Shown: positions 10,197-19,455 of the stretch, in pieces
Layout of the letters: each line of letters opens with the position of its first letter
How positions within the stretch are numbered: position 1 is the first letter of the stretch
NCBI RefSeq assembly: GCF_038502225.1
Contig: NC_091301.1
Coordinates: 16,558,196-16,622,195 of the forward strand
DNA: 64,000 bases
Source of the DNA: Cherax quadricarinatus
Lineage: Eukaryota > Arthropoda > Malacostraca > Decapoda > Parastacidae
Direction of reading: 5' to 3'
The notes under the pieces: model-generated
Databases searched by the model: none
Told to the model about the DNA's origin: nothing
The model's input: the letters and a program-made list of their open reading frames with translations, nothing else
Position numbers and translations under genes: made by a program

Positions 10197-10720
10197 TACT
10201 ACTACTATTGTTATTATTAGCAGAAGCAGAAATGTTTGATTCTTTGCTGTGTTCAAGAGTAAACACATGATGTCACCATCCAATACCTTTCTGAATAGCC
10301 ATTCCAATATGCAGTCATGAATGGGTTTACATTATTTATACTGTAGTTTAATAGCAAATAATGAACAAACAAAACACTCACCACACTGAGTGGTGGGAGG
10401 GCTGGCTGCCAGTTGCGGGGCTCGGAGGGAGGGTAGTAGGGACTCGCAGTGGTTGAGGAAGTGGTGGAGGCATTGATGGAGGCAGTGGAGGAGTCTGTGG
10501 TATTTAATAACATACATGTTAGTAAAACATAACATGTATATATTTAGTACAATTTACGACGTTTTCATGTATTTTATGATTGTTCATGGTTCAACAAGAA
10601 GCAGTATTGGATTATATTTCCCTACAATATATTGGGGCACCAAACATTCACGGTTTTTCAACATTCGCGAGGCTCTTGATCCCCTAATCCTCGCAAATGT
10701 TGAGGGAGACCTGTACTGTG
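8243..10720. mobile_element. Foldback-type element with tandem-repeat core, about 2.5 kb
   Basis: Two long inverted arms, 8374-8800 and 10034-10447 (427 and 414 bp), enclose a tandem array. The outer ends are inverted too: the left begins with GGTCTCCCTCAACATT (from 8251) and the right ends AATGTTGAGGGAGACC followed by TGTACTG. TA may flank both (8241-8242, 10721-10722). Each arm carries a trinucleotide ATT/TAA tract. An inner palindrome lies at 9927-10020 (GTGGTATTTAATAACATACA and its inverse). No open frame other than repeat translation is present. The structure fits a non-autonomous foldback element; the TA flank and CAGTAC-like end hint at a Tc1/mariner-related transposase, which is inference. 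Confidence 0.75.
8842..9925. repeat. Tandem array of 12 bp monomers in 36 bp units
   Basis: Monomers GAGGCAGCGATT, GAGGCAGTGGTT and GAGGCAGCTGTT follow one another in 36 bp units for about 1.08 kb. A variant monomer, GAGACCGATA, occurs at 9070 and 9356, indicating a 286 bp segmental duplication within the array. Since 12 is divisible by three, several frames stay open, which creates long but meaningless open frames on both strands. Confidence 0.92.
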
Positions 10721-10787
10721 TATATATAAATATTTCAGGAAGGATTTTTTTAAACAGAATTTGTGATATTAGTTAATTATGCTTCAG

Positions 10788-10910
10788 GGATATGAGCCTC
10801 CAGTGCTGTTGTTTGTACAAACCAAAGAGAGAGCAAAGGAATTATTTAAGGAGCTGATATATGACAATATTATGGTTGATGCTATCCATTCAGATCGCAC
10901 ACAACTGCAG
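10788..10910 (+). CDS. DDX52: DDX52, exon b
   Basis: Acceptor GCTTCAG ends at 10787, donor GTAAGA starts at 10911; 41 codons in phase 0. Encodes helicase motif IV ([12 protein letters not shown]) and the following helix through H-S-D-R-T-Q. In DEAD-box proteins this segment belongs to the second RecA-like domain that contacts RNA. It sits 67 bp right of the foldback element, which therefore lies wholly inside the intron. Confidence 0.92.
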
Positions 10911-11184
10911 GTAAGAATGGGCACATCAGTACTTTTTATGAATTTTATTTAAGAAACATAATAATTATCACAAAATGAAATTCAAATATTTATACAAAAT
11001 TTACTGGCATACATGAGATGGTAGGCTTTCCACTCCCTTTAAAAATATTAAGGCTGGCCACACAGCAGTGTCTCAAGATTATTACTTGCTCAGTTGTTAA
11101 TTATTTATAAGAACTAAATATTTTTACACCATTGTTAGTACATGAGTTAAAATAACACTAAAATAAATCATTAATTTTTTCCAG

Positions 11185-11411
11185 CGTGACAATGTCGTTC
11201 GAGCATTTAGAGAACGAAAAATTTGGGTCTTGATATGTACAGAGCTCATGGCCCGTGGTATCGACTTCAAGGGTGTCAATCTCATAATCAATTATGATTT
11301 CCCACCATCAGCAATCAGTTACATCCATAGAGTGGGACGAACAGGAAGAGCTCATCACCAAGGGCATGCAATTACATTCTGGACAATGGCTGACAAGCCT
11401 TACCTAAGAAG
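11185..11411 (+). CDS. DDX52: DDX52, exon c (helicase motifs V and VI)
   Basis: Acceptor TTTTTTCCAG ends at 11184; the donor GTAAAA begins at 11412, leaving two bases of a split codon (AG) that the next exon completes to Ser. Encodes motif V ([15 protein letters not shown]) and motif VI ([11 protein letters not shown]), the arginine-finger motif for ATP hydrolysis. The [10 protein letters not shown] stretch is characteristic of DDX52/Rok1. All key residues are present. Confidence 0.95.
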
Positions 11412-11453
11412 GTAAAAAATGTGAAAACCTGACTACCCTTTACTTCACTAGTA

Positions 11454-13105
11454 CAGTGGACCCCGTTTATCATAATTAATCCGTTCCAGAGAGTGTGACT
11501 AAAGCCAAATTTGATGATTTCCAAAATCATTTTCCCCATAAGAAATAATGTAAATCCACTTTATCCATTCCAGACATCCAAAAGTTTTAAAAAAAAAAAA
11601 ATTTTTTTTTTCATGAAATATACATTTACCTACACAGAAAACAATGAGACACGAAGAATAAAACAATAACAACAATGACTCTTAACTTTATTGAAGACTC
11701 TTCTTAGTGTATTGAAGATGGAAAGAGGGGAGAGGATGGAGAAATTACTATTTGGAAGGGAAATCCCCTTCCATAAAGACTTCAGGTGCCAAGTCCTTTT
11801 CCGTGGTTACTTCTTTGTTTTTTAATGCCACTAGGACCGGCTTGAGAGTCACTGGACCCCTGTTGCTCAAAAAAGTGTTCCAGAGAAGTCTGTTTCTTGA
11901 GTATGTTAGGAATTGTGGAAGCGGCGAGGGGGTGTGTTTAGCGTCGGGACTAGATAGTCCTTCAATATGACACTAATATCAACTTTACGGCTTATTTATC
12001 TAGCACAATTCATCTGATATGACATAAACAATGTTAATAACATAGAAACATGATATATGCTCTAGAATAAATAAAATATGTCATTAAGTATGTGACAAGT
12101 GGTGTTTTGTTGTTGGGTGTATAAGGGCCTTACATAGTGGTGCTGATGGCGGCAGCAGAGGTGGCAGTGTTGTCAGTCACCCTATATACCTCCAAGAACA
12201 TTGGAGGAGTCAGTTTCATGCTGTCCTTTTTCTGTCGATTAATTGTTAAACTTATTTGCTACACTGTTAATGCTACACTTTATCACTGGCTGGCGCTATA
12301 GCCTTTATCGACTACTGCTGCTTTAGTATGTACATATTGCAGAATCACTGAAGAAGGCACATTCTCCCCTCTCTCTCAGCCCTCTACCAAAGGGCTGGCT
12401 GGCACTAGGAACTTTCTTTGGGCCCATGTTGGCAGTTGCAAGCACTAAAAAGAATGGAATACTATGAAATGTATTGTATGAACGCATGGGGTGACGGCCA
12501 CTTGCTGATAAACAATGGCAGACTGACTGTGAATGGTGTGTGGGGCCGCTCGTACGCATTCGGGACAAACGATTATTTCCGAGCTAATTGACCATCACCG
12601 AGCCAATATTTTGACCAAAAAAACATTACAATTACTGAATATTACGAAATCTGATGACTACGAGCGGAGGAGAGAGGTACATGATAATATATACCGGGAA
12701 GGTACTCGAGGACTTGGTCCCAAATCTGCACACTGCCATAACAACATATGGGAGGAAGTGTAAAATAAACCCAGTGAGGAGCAGGGGTGCGGTGGGGACA
12801 ATAAGGGAACACTATCAACATCCGGGGTCCCAGACTTTTCAACTCCTTACCAGAAGATATCAGAAACACTGCTGGAACAAGTGTTGAAGCCTTCAAGAGG
12901 AAACTAGACAAGTATGTTCACCAGGTGCCAGATCAACCAGGTTGTGATGGATATGTGGGACAGCAGGCCTCCAGCAGCAACAGCCTGGTTGACCAGGCGA
13001 GCACTAGACGAGCCTGGCCCATGGCCGGGCTCAGAGAGTAGATATACTCTCGAAATTCTTCAAAGGTAAAGGTATATCAAAGGTATGATATCTGGGGGTC
13101 CACTG
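11454..13105 (-). mobile_element. Tigger-like transposon, internally deleted, minus strand
   Basis: Ends CAGTGGACCCC (11454) and GGGGGTCCACTG (to 13105), with TA outside each. On the minus strand, remnants of the same transposase as 3773-5563 are visible: the start M-G-P-K-K near 12430 and the C-terminal K-D-L-A-P-E-V-F-M-E-G-type region near 11760-11810. Most of the gene is missing, and a LINE fragment is nested at about 12640-13080. It lies inside the DDX52 intron between exons c and d. Confidence 0.75.
12640..13080 (+). mobile_element. CR1-like LINE 3' fragment nested in the Tigger relic
   Basis: Related to 53613-54969 and to 27538-27775 (minus). It encodes decayed C-terminal RT sequence (E-R-R-R-E-V-H-D-N-I-Y then a shift) followed by the tail GCAACAGCCTGGTTGACCAG. 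Frames are broken; no function expected. Confidence 0.65.
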
Positions 13106-13106
13106 T

Positions 13107-13853
13107 AGTAGGTTGGTAGACAGCAGCCATCCAAGGAGGCACTTTTGTCCTGTCATATGATTGTGCAATGGAAGTATGTTAAATACTTGACAGTCTGGTA
13201 GGATTGCAGATCTTTTCTGTCTCACGGATACAGTGCTGTATGACCCTTGTGGGTTTAGCACTTAGTTTTGATTATAATGATAATAATAATGTCTCATGAA
13301 TAAGCAAGATAGTAAATAAATCTTACAAACTTCAACTAACATCAGGTATACATTTAACTTTCCTTCCCAGTTTCTCTAAAGCTTTTTTTTTTTTTTTTTT
13401 TTAGCTCTCCAGCCATCTCCTGCCGAGGTAGGGTGACTGACAAAGAAAACACTTTTGCTCATACAATCACTCTTGCTAGAAGGGCACTCTCATTACAGTT
13501 CAGTACAGTAGTACTTTTACTCTGAGGGATGGATGATAATGTTGCATTCCAGTTCGTCATTTGAATTGTGATGTAAATGCAGGTCATTAAAGATGGCTTG
13601 AGAAAAAGTGATGAACATTTTTCTAGTGGGGGTTTTGTTTATTGGTAAGAAATAGCAAATGCATTAAAATCCATGAACGATGAGGCAGAAATAAATTTAT
13701 TGAATTCGATTTCTAGAAATTTTTTGATTGTTTACAAGGGAGTTGTACATTAGATATCCTGGGTAAATCCTTGATCCCTTTGGCTTACAGCTAATTGTGG
13801 AAAATGATAATTTTCTTGTAAAATTTCATTGAGAAATGTTTTTATTTAAACAG
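13107..13853. other. DDX52 intron right of the Tigger relic
   Basis: Contains a short I-clade tail module at 13222-13290 (GACCCTTGTGGGTTTAGCAC, then ATAATGATAATAATAAT) and a T-rich run at 13382-13403 followed by a diverged LINE/SINE tail (CTCCTGCCGAGGTAGGGTGA). The rest is unique and ends at the acceptor AAACAG. Confidence 0.5.
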
Positions 13854-14018
13854 TGTTGCACATGTGATTAAGAGCTCTGGTCAAGATGTTCCGAGTTGGA
13901 TGCTTACACTTAAGAAACCAAAGAAAAATGAAAAGAAGAGGTTATCTACCCAGCAGCCAAAACGAGGTCACGTCTCACAAGGGGTTCTTTATGAGCAGTT
14001 CAACAAGCGTAAACGAAA
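13854..14018 (+). CDS. DDX52: DDX52, exon d
   Basis: Acceptor TTTAAACAG ends at 13853; donor GTAAGA starts at 14019. The first base completes the Ser codon, giving L-R-S-V-A-H-V-I-K-S-S-G, which matches the end of the helicase core in DDX52. The basic tail follows (K-K-P-K-K-N-E-K-K-R). It ends with two bases of a split Lys codon. Confidence 0.88.
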
Positions 14019-14463
14019 GTAAGACTCCTAATTGTTGCTGGCACTTATGATTTGATTGCAGAATATAGAATTATTTGTCAAATAACTTTTAAAACCACTA
14101 TCCTTTTGTATGTATACAGTACAGTATAAATATGAGAATAAATATACCTAACATTGGAAATACTCTATATAAATGTGGATCTATTGTAGTAATCCCCCCT
14201 TCATTATTCTGTTCTTGAGGGTTTGAGATGAGATTTTTTTTTTTTTTTTTTGTTTGTTACTACAGTCATAGCAAAAAAAAACTATAAAAATGAATTTGTT
14301 AATTCTTTCTGAATTGGTCGACCCAATAGATTTTCTCATCATGGTCCATTAAATGGAGGGTTTGCTGTATAAATTCTGTTTTTAAATTCCTCTTATAGGT
14401 TGTCATTATGCCTATTATTTCATGTTGATTGTCTTCTGATATAGTTTAACATTCTCTCCTCAG

Positions 14464-14623
14464 GGAAATGGTGATGAAAAGCAGAAAAAGAAAGTTAATG
14501 AAAAGTGCAAAAGAAAATGGAGAAGAAAAGGAAGTGAACGGAGACATGGATGTGGCTCAAGAGGCAGTAAACAAACAGATGAAGAAAAAGAAGAGAAATT
14601 TAAATATTGTTGGTAATCAATAA
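14464..14623 (+). CDS. DDX52: DDX52, last exon with stop codon
   Basis: Acceptor TCTCCTCAG ends at 14463. 53 codons after the split Lys, ending in TAA at 14621-14623. The product is a lysine-rich, low-complexity tail (M-K-K-K-K-R-N-L near the end), as is usual for nucleolar helicases. The stop codon lies inside AATAAA (14619-14624), a possible polyadenylation signal; a second candidate, ATTAAA, is at 14698-14703. Confidence 0.85.
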
Positions 14624-14703
14624 AGAACATCACAAAGTCTTGAGGTCTATGACTGATCCACCTCCAGTAATCATATTGCCTGTCAGTAAAGTGGGAAATT
14701 AAA
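14619..14703 (+). promoter_or_regulatory. Candidate DDX52 polyadenylation signals
   Basis: AATAAA at 14619-14624 overlaps the stop codon; ATTAAA at 14698-14703 lies 19 bp before the MITE at 14723. The second is the more likely signal, because cleavage normally falls 10-30 bp after it, at or inside the MITE edge. Assigned by motif only. Confidence 0.45.
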
Positions 14704-14722
14704 TACTGCTTGAACTTAATTA

Positions 14723-14925
14723 CAGTGGACCCCCGGTTTACGATATTATTTCATTCCAGAAGTATGTTCAGGTGCCAGCACTGAACAAATTTGTTCCCAT
14801 AAGGAATATTGTGAAGTAGATTAGTCCATTTCAGACCCCCAAACATACACGTACAAACGCACTTACATAAATACACTTACATAATTGGTTGCATTGGGAG
14901 CTGATTGTAAAGCGGGGGTCCACTG
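14723..14925 (-). mobile_element. Tigger-type MITE, 203 bp, minus strand
   Basis: TIRs CAGTGGACCCCCG and CGGGGGTCCACTG with TA on both sides (14721-14722, 14926-14927). Same length and homologous interior, inverted, as 7779-7981. Its ends match the complete Tigger at 3503 better than those of the other copy do. Confidence 0.87.
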
Positions 14926-14927
14926 TA

Positions 14928-15090
14928 TTATTATAATCAAAAAGAAGTGCTAAGCCACAAGGGCTATACAGCGCTGCAGGGTAGGGAAGGAAGCGAGGGT
15001 ATAGGGTGGCAGAAGGGGGGAGGGATGATTAGTAGGTTACAGAAAACAGCGGGGCGGGGGGTAGAGGGTAGCAAGAGATTGAGGTTAATT
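14928..15090 (-). mobile_element. I-clade LINE 3' end fragment
   Basis: Matches 16112-16280 closely (AGGGTAGGGAAGGAAGCGAG, GATGAT-AGTAGGTTACAGAA). It ends on the left in ATTATAATC, the TAA-type tail of I elements. Only the 3' untranslated region is present. Confidence 0.75.
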
Positions 15091-15458
15091 AGTATATGAA
15101 GATACCAACAGAATTAGTTAAATAGTGAGAAAGGCTTGAATTCAAAGAGGAGGGGGTGCTAGGGCTAGTGCCTGCTGTGTCATGCAGACTAAATATGATC
15201 AAGTGTTTACATCTTAACACTGAATTCATCCACATGTAGATCCTAGATGGGAAAATTAATCATGCAAACACTACCATGACCAGTTCTTGTACTTACTGTT
15301 GAGTGGATATGGCAGCTTTCCCATGCTGCTGTATATGCTGCGGATTAAATCTGGTGTAATGATCCTGTAAACTCCTCGGCTCATTGTGGTTTGGCACCCT
15401 TCATATTATAATCAAGGTGCTGTATAATCCCTACGGGTTTAGCACTTCATGAAATTTT
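15091..15458. other. Intergenic sequence with a short LINE tail module
   Basis: Unique sequence, with a 50 bp I-clade tail module at 15403-15452 (TATAATCAAGGTGCTGTATA, then GGGTTTAGCACTT). No gene seen. Confidence 0.45.
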
Positions 15459-15782
15459 TTTTTTTAACAAATTGCCCGATTCCCACCAAGGCAGGGTGGC
15501 CCAAAAAAGAAAAACTTTCATCATCCATCATTCCATCACTCTTGTCACAGGGGTGTTTTACACTACAATTATAAAACTGCAACATTACACCCAACCTTCA
15601 GAGTGTAGACACTGTACTTCCCATCTCCAGGACTCCAGTCTGGCCTGCCAGTTTCCCTGAATCCCTTCATAAATGTTACTTTGCTCACACTCCAACAGCA
15701 CATCAGGTATTAAAAACCATTTGTCTCCATTCACCCCCATCAAATATGCTCACGCACGCTTGCTGGAAGTGCAAGCCCCTCA
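15459..15782 (-). mobile_element. RTE-like LINE, 3' end only
   Basis: Antisense to the 3' part of copy A from about 2255 to 2550: tail motif at 15480-15500, then the untranslated region, then the codons for the last residues of the RT near 15720-15782. 5'-truncated and non-coding. Confidence 0.8.
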
Positions 15783-16111
15783 AAAATAGCTATTATAATC
15801 GGAACTAAGCGCTAAACCCAGTCCTTCATCTTACAAGTAACTTGTCCTTATTGCCTGCTGCTTGTGAAGGCTTTTCATCCAAGGGATAGGAGCTAAATGT
15901 AATTGCTTCCCATTTCACATATGCTTATGACTCTTATGGGTTGAGCACTTCATAAATACAATCCTGTCTTCTCTAAATGCATTGATTGTTGACAGCATCG
16001 TTGGTGTATCAGAGCAACGAGCTCCTTTTAATCAAATGCCGTCTCTGCAAGATTTGCCGTCTCTTATTGACAGTCCAACAATTTGATTGAGGTGTTACAC
16101 ATTCGTCAAAT
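15783..16111. other. Intergenic, no gene seen
   Basis: A short I-clade tail module lies at 15789-15828; the remainder is unremarkable. Confidence 0.4.
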
Positions 16112-18060
16112 TATTATTATAATAAAAAAAGCGCTAAGCCACAAGGACTATACAGCGCTGCAGGGTAGGGAAGGAAGCGAGGATATTGGGCGGCAGAATG
16201 GGGGGAGGGATGATCAGTAGGTTACAGAAAACAGCGGGGCAGGGGATAGTGCGGGGGCAGAAGGTAGCAAGAGATTGAGGTAGAAAGGGCTGAAGGTATC
16301 ATCAGAGTTTGTGAAGTAAGTCAGTTGTTGTCAAAAAAGTCAATGAGAGAGTCCGGATGAAAGGTGGGTCCATCAGCAAGAAGGGAAGGTAAAGAGAGAG
16401 CAGCGGAGCGAAGACGACGTTGGAGGTATATTCTGAGTGCTCGTTGATAAAGTGAGCAGTCTAACAGAATGTGGCTGACCGATAATGGAACCTGACAATT
16501 TTCACAGAGAGAAGCAGGGCGCCTCTCCATGAGATATCCATGAGTAAGACGAGTATGGCCAATGTGAAGACGGGAGAGAGTAGTCTCCCAACCTCGACAC
16601 TGGTGACAAGAAGACGGCCAGTAACCTATACTCGGTTTAATAGATTGAAGTTTGTTACCGAGCAGAGTAGACCAATGTTGTTGCCAACGGGTGTGAAGGT
16701 GGTTAGCTATTGCAGTAAAATAGTCTGTAAATGGAACACCTCTATATGAAACTGGTAGGTCATGTACTGCTGACTGCGCAGCAGTGTCTGCCTGTTCATT
16801 GCCCTGTACATCAACATGACCAGGGGCCCAACAGAAAACAATATCTTTATGTTTGGTAGAGATGCGGCGTAGCCAAAGTTGGATACGGAGGACTAAGAGG
16901 TGAGGTGTATCAAATTTCTGTATAGCCTGTAAAGCACTAAGGAAGTCTGAGATAACCACAAATGATGACACAGGCATAGATGCAATATGGATAAGTGCTG
17001 CAAGAATGGCATACAATTCAGCAGTAAAAATACTAGCCGAAGATAGTAAATGCCCTTGTACGACGCTGTCCGGAAACACTGCTGCGAATCTTACGCCGTC
17101 AGAAGACTTAGAGCCATCTGTGTACACTGCAATGGCATGAGAATGAGAGTGGAAGTGGTCAAGAAAAAGAGAGTGGGAAGCTACCATAGACAGTTGGACT
17201 TTCGAGCAAGGGAGTGAGAAAGAACAGACTCGAACAGCTGGAACTTCCCAGGGGGGGTAGGGAAAAGTGAGATGCTACGTGAACATAGAAAGGTGGTAAT
17301 TGAAGAGAAGACAAGAGCGAATGTAGGCGAAGAGAGAAGGGACAGAGCAAACAGGGGTGGCGAACAAATAATGTCATCTAATATCGGTGATCATTCTGTA
17401 AATGGAAGGATTGTGGAGATCACGAGAGCGTACATAGTAGCGAAGGCAATGGAGATCATGGTGATCGGATAAGGATGGAACATTCACTTCTGCATAGAGG
17501 CTCTCGACAGGGGAAGAGTGAAAAGCACCAAGGCATAAACGTAATCCTTGGTGATGAATGGGGTTAAGGCTAGAGAGAGTAGCAGGAGAGGTCGCTGAAT
17601 AGATCTGGTCACCATAATCAAGTTTTGATAAAATGAGGGTGGAATGTAGGCGAAGGAGAGTTCGGCGATCAGCTCCCCATGAAAGATGAGCAAGGGTTTT
17701 AAGAAGGTTCAGCCGGCTGTGACAAGTTGCCTTCAGAGAGGTAATGTGAGGTTTCCAGGATAACCTACGGTCAAAGAGGAGGCCTAGAAACCTGACTGTA
17801 TCACGTTCAGGGATACGGGAGCCATAGAGGTACAAAGGATGATCGGAGATGACAGAGCATCTAGTGAAAGTAATTTGGTGAGTTTTGGTACTGGAAAATT
17901 TAAACCCATGTGTGGTGGCCCAATTGGAAACACGGTCGACAGCATGCTGGAGAGAAACTGTAATGAGGTGACAGTCAGCGCCTGCACAGGCAATAGCGAA
18001 GTCATCAACATAGAGTGATGACCACACATTTGTCAAAGGATCTGTATTGATCATTACCTT
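16112..18060 (-). mobile_element. I-clade non-LTR retrotransposon, 5'-truncated
   Basis: Minus-strand element ending on the left in a TAA/ATT-type tail (TTATTATTATAAT, about 16112-16125), the kind of tail I elements carry. It holds the end of the RT and a complete RNase H domain. Homology to the usual RT sequence stops shortly before the Y-V-D-D motif, so the copy is truncated near 18050. Fragments of the same 3' end are scattered from 7711 to 18393. Confidence 0.8.
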
Positions 18061-18084
18061 CCTGTTCAATACCTGCATGCTCAA
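16321..18084 (-). pseudogene. I-clade reverse transcriptase-RNase H, broken by stops
   Basis: The two long open pieces (18084-17374 and 17187-16321) are in one frame, separated by in-frame stops at 17374 (TGA) and near 17270 (TAG). The first contains RT motif C as Y-V-D-D-F-A-I-A and the thumb region. The second contains RNase H: Y-T-D-G-S-K (first catalytic Asp), A-E-L-Y-A-I (Glu), a later Asp in V-I-S-D-F, and the A-P-G-H-V-D-V-Q-G-N-E-Q-A-D block. A Cys/His motif (C-E-N-C ... H-I-L-L-D-C) closes the protein, as in I/Jockey-group elements. The RNase H catalytic residues survive although the gene is dead. Confidence 0.85.
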
Positions 18085-18965
18085 GCTTTTCTTTCCTCAC
18101 ACTCAGTGTAGAATCTGATGTTTCATATATTGGATGAAACTATTGCTCCACCTTTTATTTTCCCTTATGCACTTCCCATTCCCTGCAGTTTCATGCTGTA
18201 TGACTTTTTGAATTTAGTACTTTATGAGAATATAACAGTAGCAAGTCTAATTGCTAACCCAAGACCAAACATTTCTGGGTTCACATTTGGTTTGTGATGG
18301 ACCCAAACTGAAATGTCTAGGCAGGCAACTTTTTACTTACCTAAGCAGTGCTGTATAGCCCTTGTGAGTTTAGTGCTTAGTTATAATAATAATTTACCTG
18401 CCTAATTGCATTTGTTGCAAGTTGCCTGTCAAAACTCACTAGTGATTACCTCTGAAATTCACAGAAGAATTATTACACTAATTACAAACATTCTCGCATG
18501 AGTATTTTACATTTGAAATGGATTAATGGACTGTGCAAGGTTTATTTCACTCAAGAAGCCACCTTGAATCTGGTGAAGGGCTCTTGATCTCTCTCTACCT
18601 CACTATATTTCTTTGTAAACTATACAGCCCCTCTGAAATATACAGGGTCTTCCTTTGAAAGTGACCTCTCTATCTTATGAAGTATCTTCCCATTTAAATC
18701 CTCTCCCTCATTTAGCACTAAACAATATCACTATCATTTTTGTTTAATTACTTCTTCAGCAAGCTTTTTGTTCTGTAGATTCTTTTTCCACCTTCTGTAT
18801 ATTAGACATGACCATGGTCACCTCCTCTTAGAGGCTATACATTTTTATTTCCTTCACAAATTGAAGAGTGTTTGTTCGGTACCTTGAAGAAAACAACATA
18901 TGGCTCCAGAGGCTGACCCAACATAACATCCATCACTGTGTTTCTCGGTGGAAATGTTTAGCTAC
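18085..18965. other. Intergenic, one LINE tail module
   Basis: A 50 bp I-clade tail on the plus strand at 18341-18393 (GCTGTATAGCCCTTGTGAG, then TTATAATAATAATT). Otherwise no gene or RNA recognised. Confidence 0.45.
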
Positions 18966-19105
18966 TGCAGTAAGTATATCCAGGTATACACAAATACAGT
19001 TACTTGATTATCATACATACCAGCATACGTGTAGAGAACCTAGGATAACCCAGAAAAGCCAGACAGAGTGACTTATTTCCACTGGGGTCCTTTTGTTACC
19101 TTATC
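18966..19105 (-). mobile_element. CR1/L2-like LINE 3' end fragment
   Basis: Reverse complement of the last ~140 bp of the element ending at 27537 (GTATACACAAATACAGTTA, CCTAGGATAACCCA, ACTGGGGTCCTTTT). Non-coding. Confidence 0.75.
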
Positions 19106-19455
19106 GATAGTATTATAATAATAATATCTTCATTTACTACAAGTACTCTGGTACAAGTACCAGACCTGCTGCTGCCAGACGTGAACCAGACATGAGACGT
19201 TTTCCACTACAATGAAATAACTGACCTCCATATCAACTGCACCAGTGTTTAACGGGAAGACAACATGGCAGAAAACCTGATCAACTAAATCTCCAAGGAA
19301 ATGACAGGTCTGTAGGACTTTTTTCTTCAGTGCCAAACGAGGGAAAGAATTGAGCATTTAAACATGGCTGACCGGCATCTGATTCTAAACTTCGTACACT
19401 GAAACGTACTGCTCGCAGACTAGGCCTAGCCTATAGAAAACATCGTACCCCTGGA

